Source: CBDCLY01 sp965218715 (GTDB lineage: Bacteria; Bacteroidota; Bacteroidia; Flavobacteriales_E; Vicingaceae). From it: a stretch of DNA of 64,000 nt. A program made the position numbers and the translations under genes. The stretch lies in the NCBI GenBank assembly GCA_965218715.1, contig CBDCLY010000006.1:1-64000 (forward strand), written 5' to 3'. The notes below the pieces were generated by a model. That model searched no databases. It saw only the letters and a program-made list of their open reading frames with translations, and was not told the origin of the DNA. Shown piece after piece: positions 51,984 through 60,924 of the stretch; position 1 is the stretch's first letter, and each line of letters opens with the position of its first letter.

Positions 51984-52461
51984 TCTTCCAGAAATACAAA
52001 ATTGCTTTCTTGAAGCAATAGCTATTCTAACCAAAGAAAATTATTCACTTCAAGAACAGCAAGCCTGGCAAAAATCCGTTGAAAATGAATCCAGGTGGCA
52101 GGATGCTATTTTAGAACAAGAGTTCTTCTTGTTTAAGAAAGAGAATGAATTGGCAGCCTTCATCAGCTTAAAAGAAAAGAATTACATCGATTTCATTTAT
52201 GTGCACCCAAATTATTCTCGACAAGGTTTGGGAACTCAAATGCTTCAACATTGCATTTCAAAAGCCAAAGCATCTAAGCAGAAACTTCTCTACTCTGATG
52301 TAAGTAAAACAGCCAGACCCTTGTTCGGAAAAACAGGGCTTTATTGTCCTGCAAGAGAATCAAAACAAAAGAGAAGGAGTTATTCTCATCAACTATTCCA
52401 TGAAATTGGAGCATTAATTTTCATTGTTTCTCTTAAAAAGATTTCCATTCTTCATCGTTGA
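51946..52461 (+). CDS. GNAT family N-acetyltransferase
   Basis: About 171 residues from ATG 51946 (an in-frame TTG at 51940 is less likely). The N-terminus SLFQVRKANLVDLPEIQNCF is the typical GNAT first strand and helix, and the acetyl-CoA loop appears as YVHPNYSRQGLGTQMLQ. It begins inside the end of the CPBP protease gene, so translation may be coupled. The substrate is unknown. Confidence 0.83.
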   Translation: MSLFQVRKANLVDLPEIQNCFLEAIAILTKENYSLQEQQAWQKSVENESRWQDAILEQEFFLFKKENELAAFISLKEKNYIDFIYVHPNYSRQGLGTQMLQHCISKAKASKQKLLYSDVSKTARPLFGKTGLYCPARESKQKRRSYSHQLFHEIGALIFIVSLKKISILHR

Positions 52462-52515
52462 AAAGTTCGTACTTAGGCCTACTGCAAAACTAGATTTATC
52501 TCCTAGCTTTATTTC

Positions 52516-53871
52516 ATGAGAGTACACTTCATTGCAATTGGTGGCAGCGCCATGCACAATTTGGCCATGGCTTTAAAACAAAACGGTTTTGAAGTAAGTG
52601 GTTCTGATGATCAGATATTTGAACCTTCTAGGAGTAGATTGGCATCTAGAGGTCTACTTCCAGCAAAAATGGGTTGGGATGAAAATAACATCAACAGTGG
52701 TTTAGATGCCGTAATTCTTGGAATGCATGCAAAACCTGACAATCCGGAATTAAAGAAGGCTCAAGAAATGGGTGTGGCCATTTATTCCTATCCAGAATAC
52801 TTGTACGAACAATCTAAAAACAAAAAAAGAGTGGTAATTGGCGGTAGCCATGGTAAGACTTCCATTACCGCTATGATCTTACACGTTTTAAGTTATCATA
52901 AAAGAGAGTTTGATTACATGGTTGGTGCTCAGCTAGATGGCTTTGATACCATGGTAAAATTGAGTGATGCCCCTTTAATCATTTTAGAAGGGGATGAATA
53001 CTTGAGTTCTCCCATTGATAGGCGGCCAAAATTTCATTGGTACAAACCTCATGTGGCTGTATTAAGTGGAATTGCATGGGATCACATCAATGTATTTCCA
53101 ACATTCGACATTTATGTAGAGCAGTTTAAACGCTTTATTGAGAGTATGGATGAGCATGGAAAGCTGTTTTACTACAAAGGTGATGAAGAATTGAAATCGC
53201 TTTGTGAAAAGGGAAATTTTCAAGTTAGCTGTCAGGGATACCAAGAGCATTTGCACAAGGTGGAAAACGAGCAAAGTACATTGCTTGAAGGCGATGAATC
53301 GATCCCAATTTTAGTATTTGGAAATCATAATCTCCAGAATTTAGAAGCCGCTAAGCAAGTTTGTTTGCAATTGGACATCAACTCTGCCCAATTCTTAGAA
53401 GCCATACAACATTTTAAAGGGGCGGCAAGGCGATTAGAATTGATTGCCAAAGGAGAAAGTACTTTCATCTACAAAGATTTTGCACATTCTCCCTCTAAAC
53501 TAAAAGCCACCAGCACTGCTGTTGCCAAACAGTATCCAAGCAAAAAAGTGATTGCCTGCATGGAATTACACACCTTTAGCAGCTTAAACAAAGAATTTTT
53601 ACAGGAATATAGCGGCAGTATGTCGGCAGTGGATGAAGCAATCGTCTACTTTAACCCAGACACTTTAAAACAAAAGGGCTTAGGAGAAATCACTAAAGTA
53701 GAAATAGAACAAGCATTTGCCCCTTCTAAAATAAGGGTGTTTCAAGATTCTGCGCTATTGCAAGCAGAACTTAAGGCCATGAACCTTGAGCAAAGTGTCT
53801 TGGTTTTAATGACTTCAGGAAATTTCAATGGTATCAACCTGAATGAATTTGCGCAAGAATTGTTGAGCTAA
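52516..53871 (+). CDS. mpl: UDP-N-acetylmuramate:tripeptide ligase (cell-wall recycling)
   Basis: 451 residues. A Mur ligase family enzyme that rejoins the recycled L-Ala-gamma-D-Glu-meso-DAP tripeptide to UDP-MurNAc. The N-terminus MRVHFIAIGGSAMHNLAMAL is diagnostic of Mpl rather than MurC, and the ATP loop is GGSHGKTSI. The central domain has LEGDEYLSS and the C-terminal domain YKDFAHSPSKLKATS. It stands between acetyltransferase and DUF4199 genes, with its stop four bases into the convergent gene. Confidence 0.93.
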   Translation: MRVHFIAIGGSAMHNLAMALKQNGFEVSGSDDQIFEPSRSRLASRGLLPAKMGWDENNINSGLDAVILGMHAKPDNPELKKAQEMGVAIYSYPEYLYEQSKNKKRVVIGGSHGKTSITAMILHVLSYHKREFDYMVGAQLDGFDTMVKLSDAPLIILEGDEYLSSPIDRRPKFHWYKPHVAVLSGIAWDHINVFPTFDIYVEQFKRFIESMDEHGKLFYYKGDEELKSLCEKGNFQVSCQGYQEHLHKVENEQSTLLEGDESIPILVFGNHNLQNLEAAKQVCLQLDINSAQFLEAIQHFKGAARRLELIAKGESTFIYKDFAHSPSKLKATSTAVAKQYPSKKVIACMELHTFSSLNKEFLQEYSGSMSAVDEAIVYFNPDTLKQKGLGEITKVEIEQAFAPSKIRVFQDSALLQAELKAMNLEQSVLVLMTSGNFNGINLNEFAQELLS

Positions 53872-54362
53872 TGCCCGAATCCAGGAAATTTTCTGACCAA
53901 GAAACAAAGCATGGCAGAATAAAAGCTCCCTAAAAGCAAGAATCCAAGAACCGTAATGGTGGTATGGAAAAAAGGATCTAGAATGGTTTCACCAGTCTGT
54001 CTCACTTGTTCTACATTCATTCCAGAATCTTTGGCAATTTGCACTTGTTCTGATAAACGGATTTCAAAAAAGCTTGGGTCTATCCAAGAATAGTAAGCAT
54101 AGGTGAAAATGGCTAAGAGCACAACAAAATTGGCGGTAACTTTCATGCTTTCTTTAAAGTCTTCCACAAAACTAGATTGATTCAAAATCTTCTGTTTATG
54201 CGCCCTTAGACCAATAAAGATACCCACCAACAACACAAAGATGTTCGCAAAAATGGCGTATTCCCCAATCGTGGTAAATTGATTTCCAGTCAGGTAAATG
54301 CTCATTTTAATGAGCACACTTGCTGCCAACATCCAAACGGCAATGGAAAAGGAATTCTTCAT
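53868..54362 (-). CDS. DUF4199 membrane protein
   Basis: 164 residues with four spans (about 8-26, 36-54, 75-93 and 136-156) and a charged loop after the third span. The pattern GLRAHKQK, then FKESMKVT and YYSWIDPSFF is typical of DUF4199. No function is known. It is three bases downstream of rho and overlaps mpl tail to tail. Confidence 0.82.
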   Translation of the reverse strand: MKNSFSIAVWMLAASVLIKMSIYLTGNQFTTIGEYAIFANIFVLLVGIFIGLRAHKQKILNQSSFVEDFKESMKVTANFVVLLAIFTYAYYSWIDPSFFEIRLSEQVQIAKDSGMNVEQVRQTGETILDPFFHTTITVLGFLLLGSFYSAMLCFLVRKFPGFGH

Positions 54363-54365
54363 GAA

Positions 54366-56030
54366 TTATCTATTCATTGAAATCAAAAACTCGTCGTTGT
54401 CTCTTGTTTTTCCAATGCGATCTTTTAAGAAGTCCATTGCCTCAACTGGATTCATGTCGGCAATGTGATTTCTAAGAATCCACATTCTTTGAGTAATGTC
54501 TTTACCCAATAAGAGGTCTTCTTTACGGGTAGAAGAAGAAACGATATCGATAGCAGGATAAATTCTTCTATTGGAGATTTTTCTATCCAATTGCAGCTCC
54601 ATGTTACCCGTTCCTTTAAACTCTTCAAAGATGACTTCATCCATTTTAGAACCAGTATCGGTAAGGGCTGTAGAAAGTATGGTTAAAGAACCACCATTTT
54701 CTATTTTTCTTGCAGCACCAAAGAATCGTTTTGGTTTATGCAAGGCATTCGCATCAACACCACCAGAAAGTACTTTTCCAGAAGCAGGAGAAACGGTATT
54801 GTATGCTCTAGCTAAACGAGTTATTGAATCTAAAAGAATTACCACATCATGACCACATTCAGTCATTCTTTTAGCTTTCTCCAAAACAATGTTGGCCACT
54901 TTTACATGACGATCTGCTGGTTCATCAAAAGTGGATGCAATTACTTCTGCATTTACACTTCTTGCCATATCGGTTACCTCTTCAGGACGTTCATCAATCA
55001 ATAATATGATCAAATACACTTCAGGGTGATTGGCTGCGATAGAATTGGCAATCTCTTTCAATAAAGTGGTTTTACCAGTCTTAGGCTGAGAAACAATTAA
55101 TCCACGCTGACCTTTACCAATTGGTGTAAACAAATCGATAATTCTTGTAGATAATGATTCGTCTTTATGCCCGGTTAAAGTAAATTTCTCATAAGGGAAC
55201 AAAGGAGTTAAGTAATCAAATGGCACACGGTCTCTAATGTATTCTGGAGCACGACCATTAATTTCATCTACCTTAATTAAAGGGAAATACTTTTCACCTT
55301 CTTTTGGGGGTCTTACCGTTCCTCTAACCGTATCACCAGTTTTTAACCCGAAGAGTTTTACTTGAGATTGAGAAACATAAACATCATCTGGAGAATTTAG
55401 GTAATTGTAATCCGAAGATCTTAAGAACCCATAGCCATCTGGCATCATTTCCAATACCCCTTCACTGCTAATGATTCCGTCGAAATCATAAGCTGGTTTT
55501 TTAGGAGTATGTTGTTTTTGCTCTCTGTTTTGATTGTGATTTTGATTGTGGTCCTTTTTTCTACCACCATTCTGATCGTCTCTCTTTTCTCTACCTTGTT
55601 TGTTCTGAGCTTGATTAGCATCTTCTTTAGAAGAATTGTTTTGTTGAGCCTGAGGTTTTGGCTTATTGTCTTTGGCAGAAGGAGCAGGAACACCGGCTGG
55701 TCTAACTTTCTTTGGGTAAGCTACCTTGGGTTTTTCATCTGCTTGTTCTTTGCTTGCAGCTTCAGGTTTTTTAGACTCTTTGGTCTCTTCCATGTTGTCT
55801 GCTTTTGCTGGAGCTGGTTTAGCAGCTCTTGGTTTCTTGGCCGCAGCAGGTTTAGCTTTTGGAGCTGGAGAATCAGCTTTAAGCGCCTGAGGGTTAACGG
55901 CTTGATGATCCAATATCTGATAAATTAGATCTTCTTTTTTAAGTTTTTGATATTTTTTAATCTCTAATGTCTTAGCGATTTCTTTTAATTCGGTAACCGT
56001 TTTCTGGTTAAGCTGTAATATGTCGTACAT
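54366..56030 (-). CDS. rho: Transcription termination factor Rho with long disordered insert
   Basis: 554 residues. The N-terminal Rho_N helices (about 1-45) are followed by an insert of about 140 residues that is first Lys/Pro/Ala-rich and then Asn/Gln/Asp/His-rich. The cold-shock RNA-binding domain comes next (about 190-260, DGYGFLRS), then the RecA-like motor with Walker A SQPKTGKTTLLK, Walker B VVILLDSITRLARAYN and the Q-loop/R-loop region. It is a hexameric RNA helicase that ends transcription. Similar inserts in Bacteroides Rho have been shown to drive phase separation; whether this one does is an inference. Confidence 0.95.
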   Translation of the reverse strand: MYDILQLNQKTVTELKEIAKTLEIKKYQKLKKEDLIYQILDHQAVNPQALKADSPAPKAKPAAAKKPRAAKPAPAKADNMEETKESKKPEAASKEQADEKPKVAYPKKVRPAGVPAPSAKDNKPKPQAQQNNSSKEDANQAQNKQGREKRDDQNGGRKKDHNQNHNQNREQKQHTPKKPAYDFDGIISSEGVLEMMPDGYGFLRSSDYNYLNSPDDVYVSQSQVKLFGLKTGDTVRGTVRPPKEGEKYFPLIKVDEINGRAPEYIRDRVPFDYLTPLFPYEKFTLTGHKDESLSTRIIDLFTPIGKGQRGLIVSQPKTGKTTLLKEIANSIAANHPEVYLIILLIDERPEEVTDMARSVNAEVIASTFDEPADRHVKVANIVLEKAKRMTECGHDVVILLDSITRLARAYNTVSPASGKVLSGGVDANALHKPKRFFGAARKIENGGSLTILSTALTDTGSKMDEVIFEEFKGTGNMELQLDRKISNRRIYPAIDIVSSSTRKEDLLLGKDITQRMWILRNHIADMNPVEAMDFLKDRIGKTRDNDEFLISMNR

Positions 56031-56148
56031 GAAAATAATTAATGTGCTATTGTATTTTTAGAAGAACTTGTGATGTTCAATTGAGAAGTTGAGAGAAAGT
56101 GGTTAGGAACCGTTCAACTATGCAAGTATACTAATATTTATTGGAAGC

Positions 56149-57174
56149 TTAGGATTCTTTTAATTTATAGATATTTTCTATGATCTCTACTACCTTCATG
56201 CCTTCCAGCATGTTGGTTGTTGCTACCTTTTCATTCTTTAAGGTTTCAACCACATTTTGTATCACCATTTGGTGGTTAGCAGCCGAACCTTTATACTTTC
56301 CATAATCATTGGGTGGCAAAGTACTTTCCAATTCAGGCATTTCATAGTCCTGCACGTCGCAATAGACAATTTCGTTCATGTATTGTCCACCAACCTTTAC
56401 ACTGCCCTTCTCCCCTATTATACTGATGCTGCTTTCCATGTTTTTATTGGCCACTGCTGTGGAATAGTTTAAACTACCAGCTCCACCATTTACAAAATCG
56501 AAATGGACCAATCCAGAATCTTCAAATTCTGTAGTTTTTTGATGGTTGAAATCATAAAATTTTGCTGAGATGTTCTCAATATCGCCCATCAACCAAAACA
56601 TGGTATCAATGAAATGACTGAATTGAGTGAATAATGTTCCGCCATCCAATGCGAGTTTCCCTTTCCAATAATTGGGATCACCACCATTGTAATAATCGCT
56701 ATCTCTATTCCAAAAGCAATTGATGTTGACCAAGTAAATCTCACCCAATCTTTTTTCTTCAATGATTTGTTTTAACCAAGCAGAGGGCGGACTGTAACGG
56801 TTTTGCATCACACAGAATGCTTTTCTATCTGCCTGCAAAGCTTCGAAAATAACGGCTTCCGCATCCTTTTTATTCAATGCCATTGGTTTTTCAATGACTA
56901 CATGGCATTTGTTTTTTAGCACAGTAAGCGACTGACTAGCATGTAAATGGTTAGGTGTGCAAACATTTACCACATCAAGCTCAATATCAGAAGCAAACAA
57001 ATCTTCTAAATTTTTAAAATAGGGAACATTAAATTCTGCTAAATCCAGGTCTTCTTCTGGCAATACATCCACCAATGCAACCAGTTCAGTATCAGCGTTT
57101 AACTGAATCATACTGGCGTGTCTTTTACCTATTCTACCTGCTCCAACTACCGCGAATTTTAGTTTATTTCCCAT
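56149..57174 (-). CDS. Gfo/Idh/MocA-type sugar oxidoreductase (WlbA/WbpB-like)
   Basis: 341 residues. The Rossmann domain starts VVGAGRIGKRHASMIQ, and the catalytic region has VVIEKPMAL with Lys-Pro. The middle has NCFWNRDSDYYNGGDPNYW and LDGGTLFTQFSHFID. This pattern is typical of 3-dehydrogenases acting on UDP-GlcNAc-3-uronate in the WlbA/WbpB group. It lies beside galE and 3 kb from surface-sugar genes, so a role in nucleotide-sugar building is likely. Confidence 0.85.
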   Translation of the reverse strand: MGNKLKFAVVGAGRIGKRHASMIQLNADTELVALVDVLPEEDLDLAEFNVPYFKNLEDLFASDIELDVVNVCTPNHLHASQSLTVLKNKCHVVIEKPMALNKKDAEAVIFEALQADRKAFCVMQNRYSPPSAWLKQIIEEKRLGEIYLVNINCFWNRDSDYYNGGDPNYWKGKLALDGGTLFTQFSHFIDTMFWLMGDIENISAKFYDFNHQKTTEFEDSGLVHFDFVNGGAGSLNYSTAVANKNMESSISIIGEKGSVKVGGQYMNEIVYCDVQDYEMPELESTLPPNDYGKYKGSAANHQMVIQNVVETLKNEKVATTNMLEGMKVVEIIENIYKLKES

Positions 57175-57245
57175 TGCTAAGATTAATGCTTCACAATTAT
57201 ACCACTATTCGAATAAGTAATTACTTTTGAAACCAATAAAATTAT

Positions 57246-58250
57246 ATGAAAGTACTAGTTACAGGAGGAGCAGGATACATTGGTTCCCACACCATTATCG
57301 CTTTGCATGAAATGGGATATCGTTCGATCGTTTCGGCAGATAATTACCTCAATTCAGATGAGAAGGAATACCAAAAAATTGCATCAATTATTGGAATGGA
57401 AATCTCCTATTATGAGATTGATCTTTGTGATGCAAGGGCAACGCTGGACTTGTTTGAAAAAGAAAACTTTGATGGAGTAATTCATTTTGCGGCTTTAAAG
57501 TCTGTTCCTGAATCTGTTGAAATGCCTACTTTCTATTATCAGAATAATTTGGGTGCCTTGACTAATTTATTGGACGCAATGAAGGCCAATGCGGTGAATC
57601 GTTTGATTTTCTCTAGCTCTTGTTCAATTTTTGGAAACCCCGAAGTACTGCCTGTCTCTGAAGACACTCCATTTGGCGAAGCAGAATCTCCTTATGCACA
57701 CACCAAACAAATTGGGGAAAAAATCATTGAAGCCCATTGTAAAACTCAAAGCAGTTTAAAAGCCTTGGCACTTCGATATTTCAATCCTGCAGGAGCGCAT
57801 CCTAGCGGAAAAATTGGTGAAGTAAAAACAAAACGCCCCAATAACCTGGTTCCTATCATTGCTCAAAATGCGGCCGGAGTGCGGGATCAGTTTGCCATAT
57901 TTGGTGAAGATTATCCAACAAAAGATGGAACATGTGTTCGGGATTACATTCATGTTTCTGACATTGCCAATGCCCACGTTTTAGGCCTGGCCTATTTGGA
58001 TGACATGGACCAACAATTTGACACCTTTAATTTAGGCTCTGGTGAAGGATCTACCACACTTGAGGTTGTAAAAGAGTTTGAGAAACTTGAGGGTGTTCAA
58101 TTGAATTATTCTTTAGGACCTAGAAGAGCTGGTGATGTTGCCATCATCTACGCAGATAATAAAAAGGCCAAAGAAGTTTTAAAATGGAATCCAGTGCATG
58201 GCTTAGACACCATTGTGTCCTCTGCATGGAAATGGCAGCAGAATGCCTAA
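57246..58250 (+). CDS. galE: UDP-glucose 4-epimerase
   Basis: 334 residues, an extended SDR enzyme with NAD motif TGGAGYIGSHT, the Tyr-x-x-x-Lys pair in SPYAHTKQI (about 151) and the GalE-specific RYFNPAGAHPSG. It converts UDP-galactose to UDP-glucose or the N-acetyl forms. The box TACTTTTG at 57222-57229 lies upstream. Its stop overlaps the end of rlmH on the other strand by four bases. Confidence 0.93.
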   Translation: MKVLVTGGAGYIGSHTIIALHEMGYRSIVSADNYLNSDEKEYQKIASIIGMEISYYEIDLCDARATLDLFEKENFDGVIHFAALKSVPESVEMPTFYYQNNLGALTNLLDAMKANAVNRLIFSSSCSIFGNPEVLPVSEDTPFGEAESPYAHTKQIGEKIIEAHCKTQSSLKALALRYFNPAGAHPSGKIGEVKTKRPNNLVPIIAQNAAGVRDQFAIFGEDYPTKDGTCVRDYIHVSDIANAHVLGLAYLDDMDQQFDTFNLGSGEGSTTLEVVKEFEKLEGVQLNYSLGPRRAGDVAIIYADNKKAKEVLKWNPVHGLDTIVSSAWKWQQNA

Positions 58251-58717
58251 TGATGGTATTTCTCTCCTTTAATAATTGTATAAGCTCGGTACAATTGCTC
58301 TACAAAAAGCAATCGGATCATTTGATGCGTTAGGGTCATGTCTGAAAGGCTAATTTGAAAATTGGCCCTTGCGTATACTTCTTGAGAGAAGCCATAGGCA
58401 CCTCCAATACAAAAGACGATTTCTTTGGGACCTGCATTGCTCCTTTTTTGAATGAATTTTGAAAAAGAAACGGAGGAATGAGATTGGCCTCTTTCATCCA
58501 ATAAAATTAATGGAGTGGCGGTTTCAATATGTTCGAGTATCAAATCCCCTTCTGCTATTTTAAGTTGATCTCCTTGGAGGTTTTTTTGTTTCTTGCTCAA
58601 ACTCAATGTTTGAGTTTGAAATGAAACATAATGGCCCAATCGCTTAGTATAATCAGCTATCAATTCTTCGATTGCTTTTGAGTTGGTGGTATTGATTTGA
58701 ATCAATCTAATTTTCAT
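58247..58717 (-). CDS. rlmH: 23S rRNA pseudouridine-1915 methyltransferase
   Basis: 156 residues, a SPOUT-class methyltransferase of usual length. The cofactor knot shows LLDERGQSHSS, IVFCIGGAYGFS and LSDMTLTHQMIRLLFVEQLY. It methylates N3 of the pseudouridine at position 1915 of 23S rRNA on the assembled ribosome. It overlaps galE tail to tail and faces the divergent DUF4783 gene. Confidence 0.95.
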   Translation of the reverse strand: MKIRLIQINTTNSKAIEELIADYTKRLGHYVSFQTQTLSLSKKQKNLQGDQLKIAEGDLILEHIETATPLILLDERGQSHSSVSFSKFIQKRSNAGPKEIVFCIGGAYGFSQEVYARANFQISLSDMTLTHQMIRLLFVEQLYRAYTIIKGEKYHH

Positions 58718-58750
58718 GTCTGCAAACTAAAGAAATCCTTACTTTTAATC

Positions 58751-59131
58751 ATGCGTTTATTCATAATTGTTCCCTTACTTTTTCTTTCAATGCTTGGCAA
58801 ATCTCAAGATTTGAGCAAATTAAATGCTGCAATACAATCTGGTGAGGCAGAACAGATTCAGTCCTTTTTGGCGGAAAAAATTGATTTAGAAATAGAAGGC
58901 AAAACAAAGCGACTTAGCGCTGTTGAAGCCGCTAAATCATTGGAACGATTCTTTACTGATAATGAAGGCCTGATTTATGAGTCAAAGCATCAGGGCGGAC
59001 AAAAAACTAAGACGCAATTCACCATTGGAACTTTAAGTAATGCAAGCAAAAAGTTTAGAAGTCACATATTGTATAAAACCGTGAATAATCAGGCTCAAAT
59101 TATCGAACTTCGCTTCGAACTTGAAGATTAA
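58751..59131 (+). CDS. Secreted DUF4783 protein
   Basis: About 126 residues from ATG 58751 (frame extends upstream to 58697, but that stretch is over the rlmH start). A signal peptide (about 1-17, ending GKS) is followed by a cystatin/NTF2-like small domain (about 20-126) with IDLEIEGKTKRLSAVEAAK and KFRSHILYKT. The function is not known. It is four bases upstream of nadC and probably its operon partner. Confidence 0.8.
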   Translation: MRLFIIVPLLFLSMLGKSQDLSKLNAAIQSGEAEQIQSFLAEKIDLEIEGKTKRLSAVEAAKSLERFFTDNEGLIYESKHQGGQKTKTQFTIGTLSNASKKFRSHILYKTVNNQAQIIELRFELED

Positions 59132-59135
59132 GTGA

Positions 59136-59984
59136 ATGGATACAAGCGTTGAAGATTGGATTAAACTTTTTTTAAAGGAAGACGTTGGCAATGGAGACTT
59201 TTCTAGTCTATCGTGTGTTCCTAATGGGGCCAAAGGAAAAGCTAAACTTTTGGTGAAAGATGATGGCGTTTTAGCAGGAATGGATGTTGCCGAAAAGGTT
59301 TTTCAGCTTGTTGACACAAATCTCCTTTTTAATGCAATTTTAAAGGATGGGGCTAGTATAGCTCATGGTGATATTGCATTTGAACTAAGCGGTTCTTCTC
59401 AATCCATTTTAAAAGGTGAACGATTGTGTTTAAATATTCTCCAAAGGATGAGTGGAATTGCAACTCAGACAAGGCATTATACAGAGTTACTTAAAGGCTT
59501 AAAAACCAAAGTGCTAGATACCAGGAAAACCACACCGGGCTTTCGATATTTTGAGAAAAAAGCAGTAGAAATTGGCGGTGGTGTAAATCATCGTTTTGGC
59601 TTGTATGATATGATCATGCTAAAAGACAATCACATTGATTACGCAGGTGGAATTAATGCAGCGATTAAGGCGTGCAAAAGCTACTTGAAAGTAAATGACC
59701 TAGACCTAAAAATTGAAGTTGAAGCTAGAAATTTAGAAGAAGTGAATGAAATTTTAGCAAGCGAGCAGGTCGACAGGATCATGTTGGACAATTTTAATTT
59801 CTCCGACATGCGGAAGGCGGTGCAATTAATCGGGTCTCAAGCTGAGACTGAAGCATCTGGAGGAATTACAGAAAGTAGTTTAAGAGCATATGCAGAATGT
59901 GGTGTTGATTACATCAGCGTTGGTGCACTTACCCATCAGATAAAAAGCCTTGATTTGAGTTTAAAAGCAGAGATGAATGCTTAA
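59136..59984 (+). CDS. nadC: Nicotinate-nucleotide pyrophosphorylase (carboxylating)
   Basis: 282 residues. The enzyme takes quinolinate and PRPP to nicotinate mononucleotide in NAD synthesis. The motifs LCLNILQRMSGIATQT, DTRKTTPGFRYFEKKAV and GGVNHRFGLYDMIMLKDNH are diagnostic. The C-terminal barrel has VEARNLEEV and LDNFNFSDM. The stop overlaps the YihY gene by eight bases. Confidence 0.96.
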   Translation: MDTSVEDWIKLFLKEDVGNGDFSSLSCVPNGAKGKAKLLVKDDGVLAGMDVAEKVFQLVDTNLLFNAILKDGASIAHGDIAFELSGSSQSILKGERLCLNILQRMSGIATQTRHYTELLKGLKTKVLDTRKTTPGFRYFEKKAVEIGGGVNHRFGLYDMIMLKDNHIDYAGGINAAIKACKSYLKVNDLDLKIEVEARNLEEVNEILASEQVDRIMLDNFNFSDMRKAVQLIGSQAETEASGGITESSLRAYAECGVDYISVGALTHQIKSLDLSLKAEMNA

Positions 59985-60924
59985 ATCCTTCCAACAAAAG
60001 ATATTGGCAACGGCCTTTGTTCAAAAGAGCATCAAGTTTTCGAAGATTGCGGTCTTACCTGGTTTTGATGGCATACCCATCTTTACGGTATTGCGTTTCT
60101 TTTTTAAAGGAATTCAGAAAGGATTGATTCCTACAAAGGCCTCGGCAATGGCCTTTAAGTTTTTCATGGCTCTATTTCCAACTATTATCTTCTTGCTAAC
60201 CTTGATTCCTCACATTCCCATAGAAAACTTTGAGGCTGAGTTATTAAATATACTTGAAGACTTATTACCAGAATCGGGATATGCTTTTGCAGAAGAATCC
60301 ATCGTTAATTTAGTTACTAAAACAGATGACGGCCTGCTTTCCTTTGGTTTTTTATTCGCGGTATTTTTGGCAACTAACGGAATTGATGGAATGTTACTGG
60401 CATTTAAAGACAGTTACAACACCAAAATAAAAAGAAACGCTATTCAGCAAAAAGCCAGGTCGGTGTTATTGCTTTTTATTCTAACCATATTATTGGTCAT
60501 ATCGATTGCAGCAATTATCATTAGCGAATACATGGTCAACTTTATCCTTGAACCTGGAAGTATCAGCTCTATTCTATTGCTTTTGGGTAAATGGATCATC
60601 ATGGGATCTTTGTGCTTTTTTGCCATTTCCTTCATCTATTACATCGGAGGTGATAGGAGTCAGAAGTGGCGATTCTTCTCGGCCGGCTCTAGCATGTCTA
60701 CTTTATTGGTCTTAATTGTTTCTTTTGGCTTTGGCTACTATGTAGATAATTTTGCCAATTACAACAAGATCTATGGCTCTATTGGAACCATCGTTGTGAT
60801 CATGTTGTGGATTTACTTTAACTCCTTGGTTTTGCTTATCGGTTTTGAACTGAATGCCAGTATTCAACAAGCAGGAGTAAATGGCAAAAAAGACTTATTG
60901 GAGTCGGATTCCAAACCTTCCTAA
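59977..60924 (+). CDS. YihY/BrkB family membrane protein
   Basis: 315 residues with six to seven spans. Family segments are KASAMAFKFFMALFPTIIFLL, FAVFLATNGIDGMLLAFKD and IYGSIGTIVVIMLWIYFNSLVLLIG; the soluble N-terminus is basic. The function of this family is uncertain; it was once mistaken for RNase BN. It overlaps nadC and its last 30 bases overlap the convergent flippase gene. Confidence 0.87.
   Translation: MLKSFQQKILATAFVQKSIKFSKIAVLPGFDGIPIFTVLRFFFKGIQKGLIPTKASAMAFKFFMALFPTIIFLLTLIPHIPIENFEAELLNILEDLLPESGYAFAEESIVNLVTKTDDGLLSFGFLFAVFLATNGIDGMLLAFKDSYNTKIKRNAIQQKARSVLLLFILTILLVISIAAIIISEYMVNFILEPGSISSILLLLGKWIIMGSLCFFAISFIYYIGGDRSQKWRFFSAGSSMSTLLVLIVSFGFGYYVDNFANYNKIYGSIGTIVVIMLWIYFNSLVLLIGFELNASIQQAGVNGKKDLLESDSKPS

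Noticed and set aside
55509..55928. 139-codon frame antisense to rho
   Set aside because: It is the mirror image of the low-complexity insert of rho and gives a Phe/Ser/Leu-rich string.
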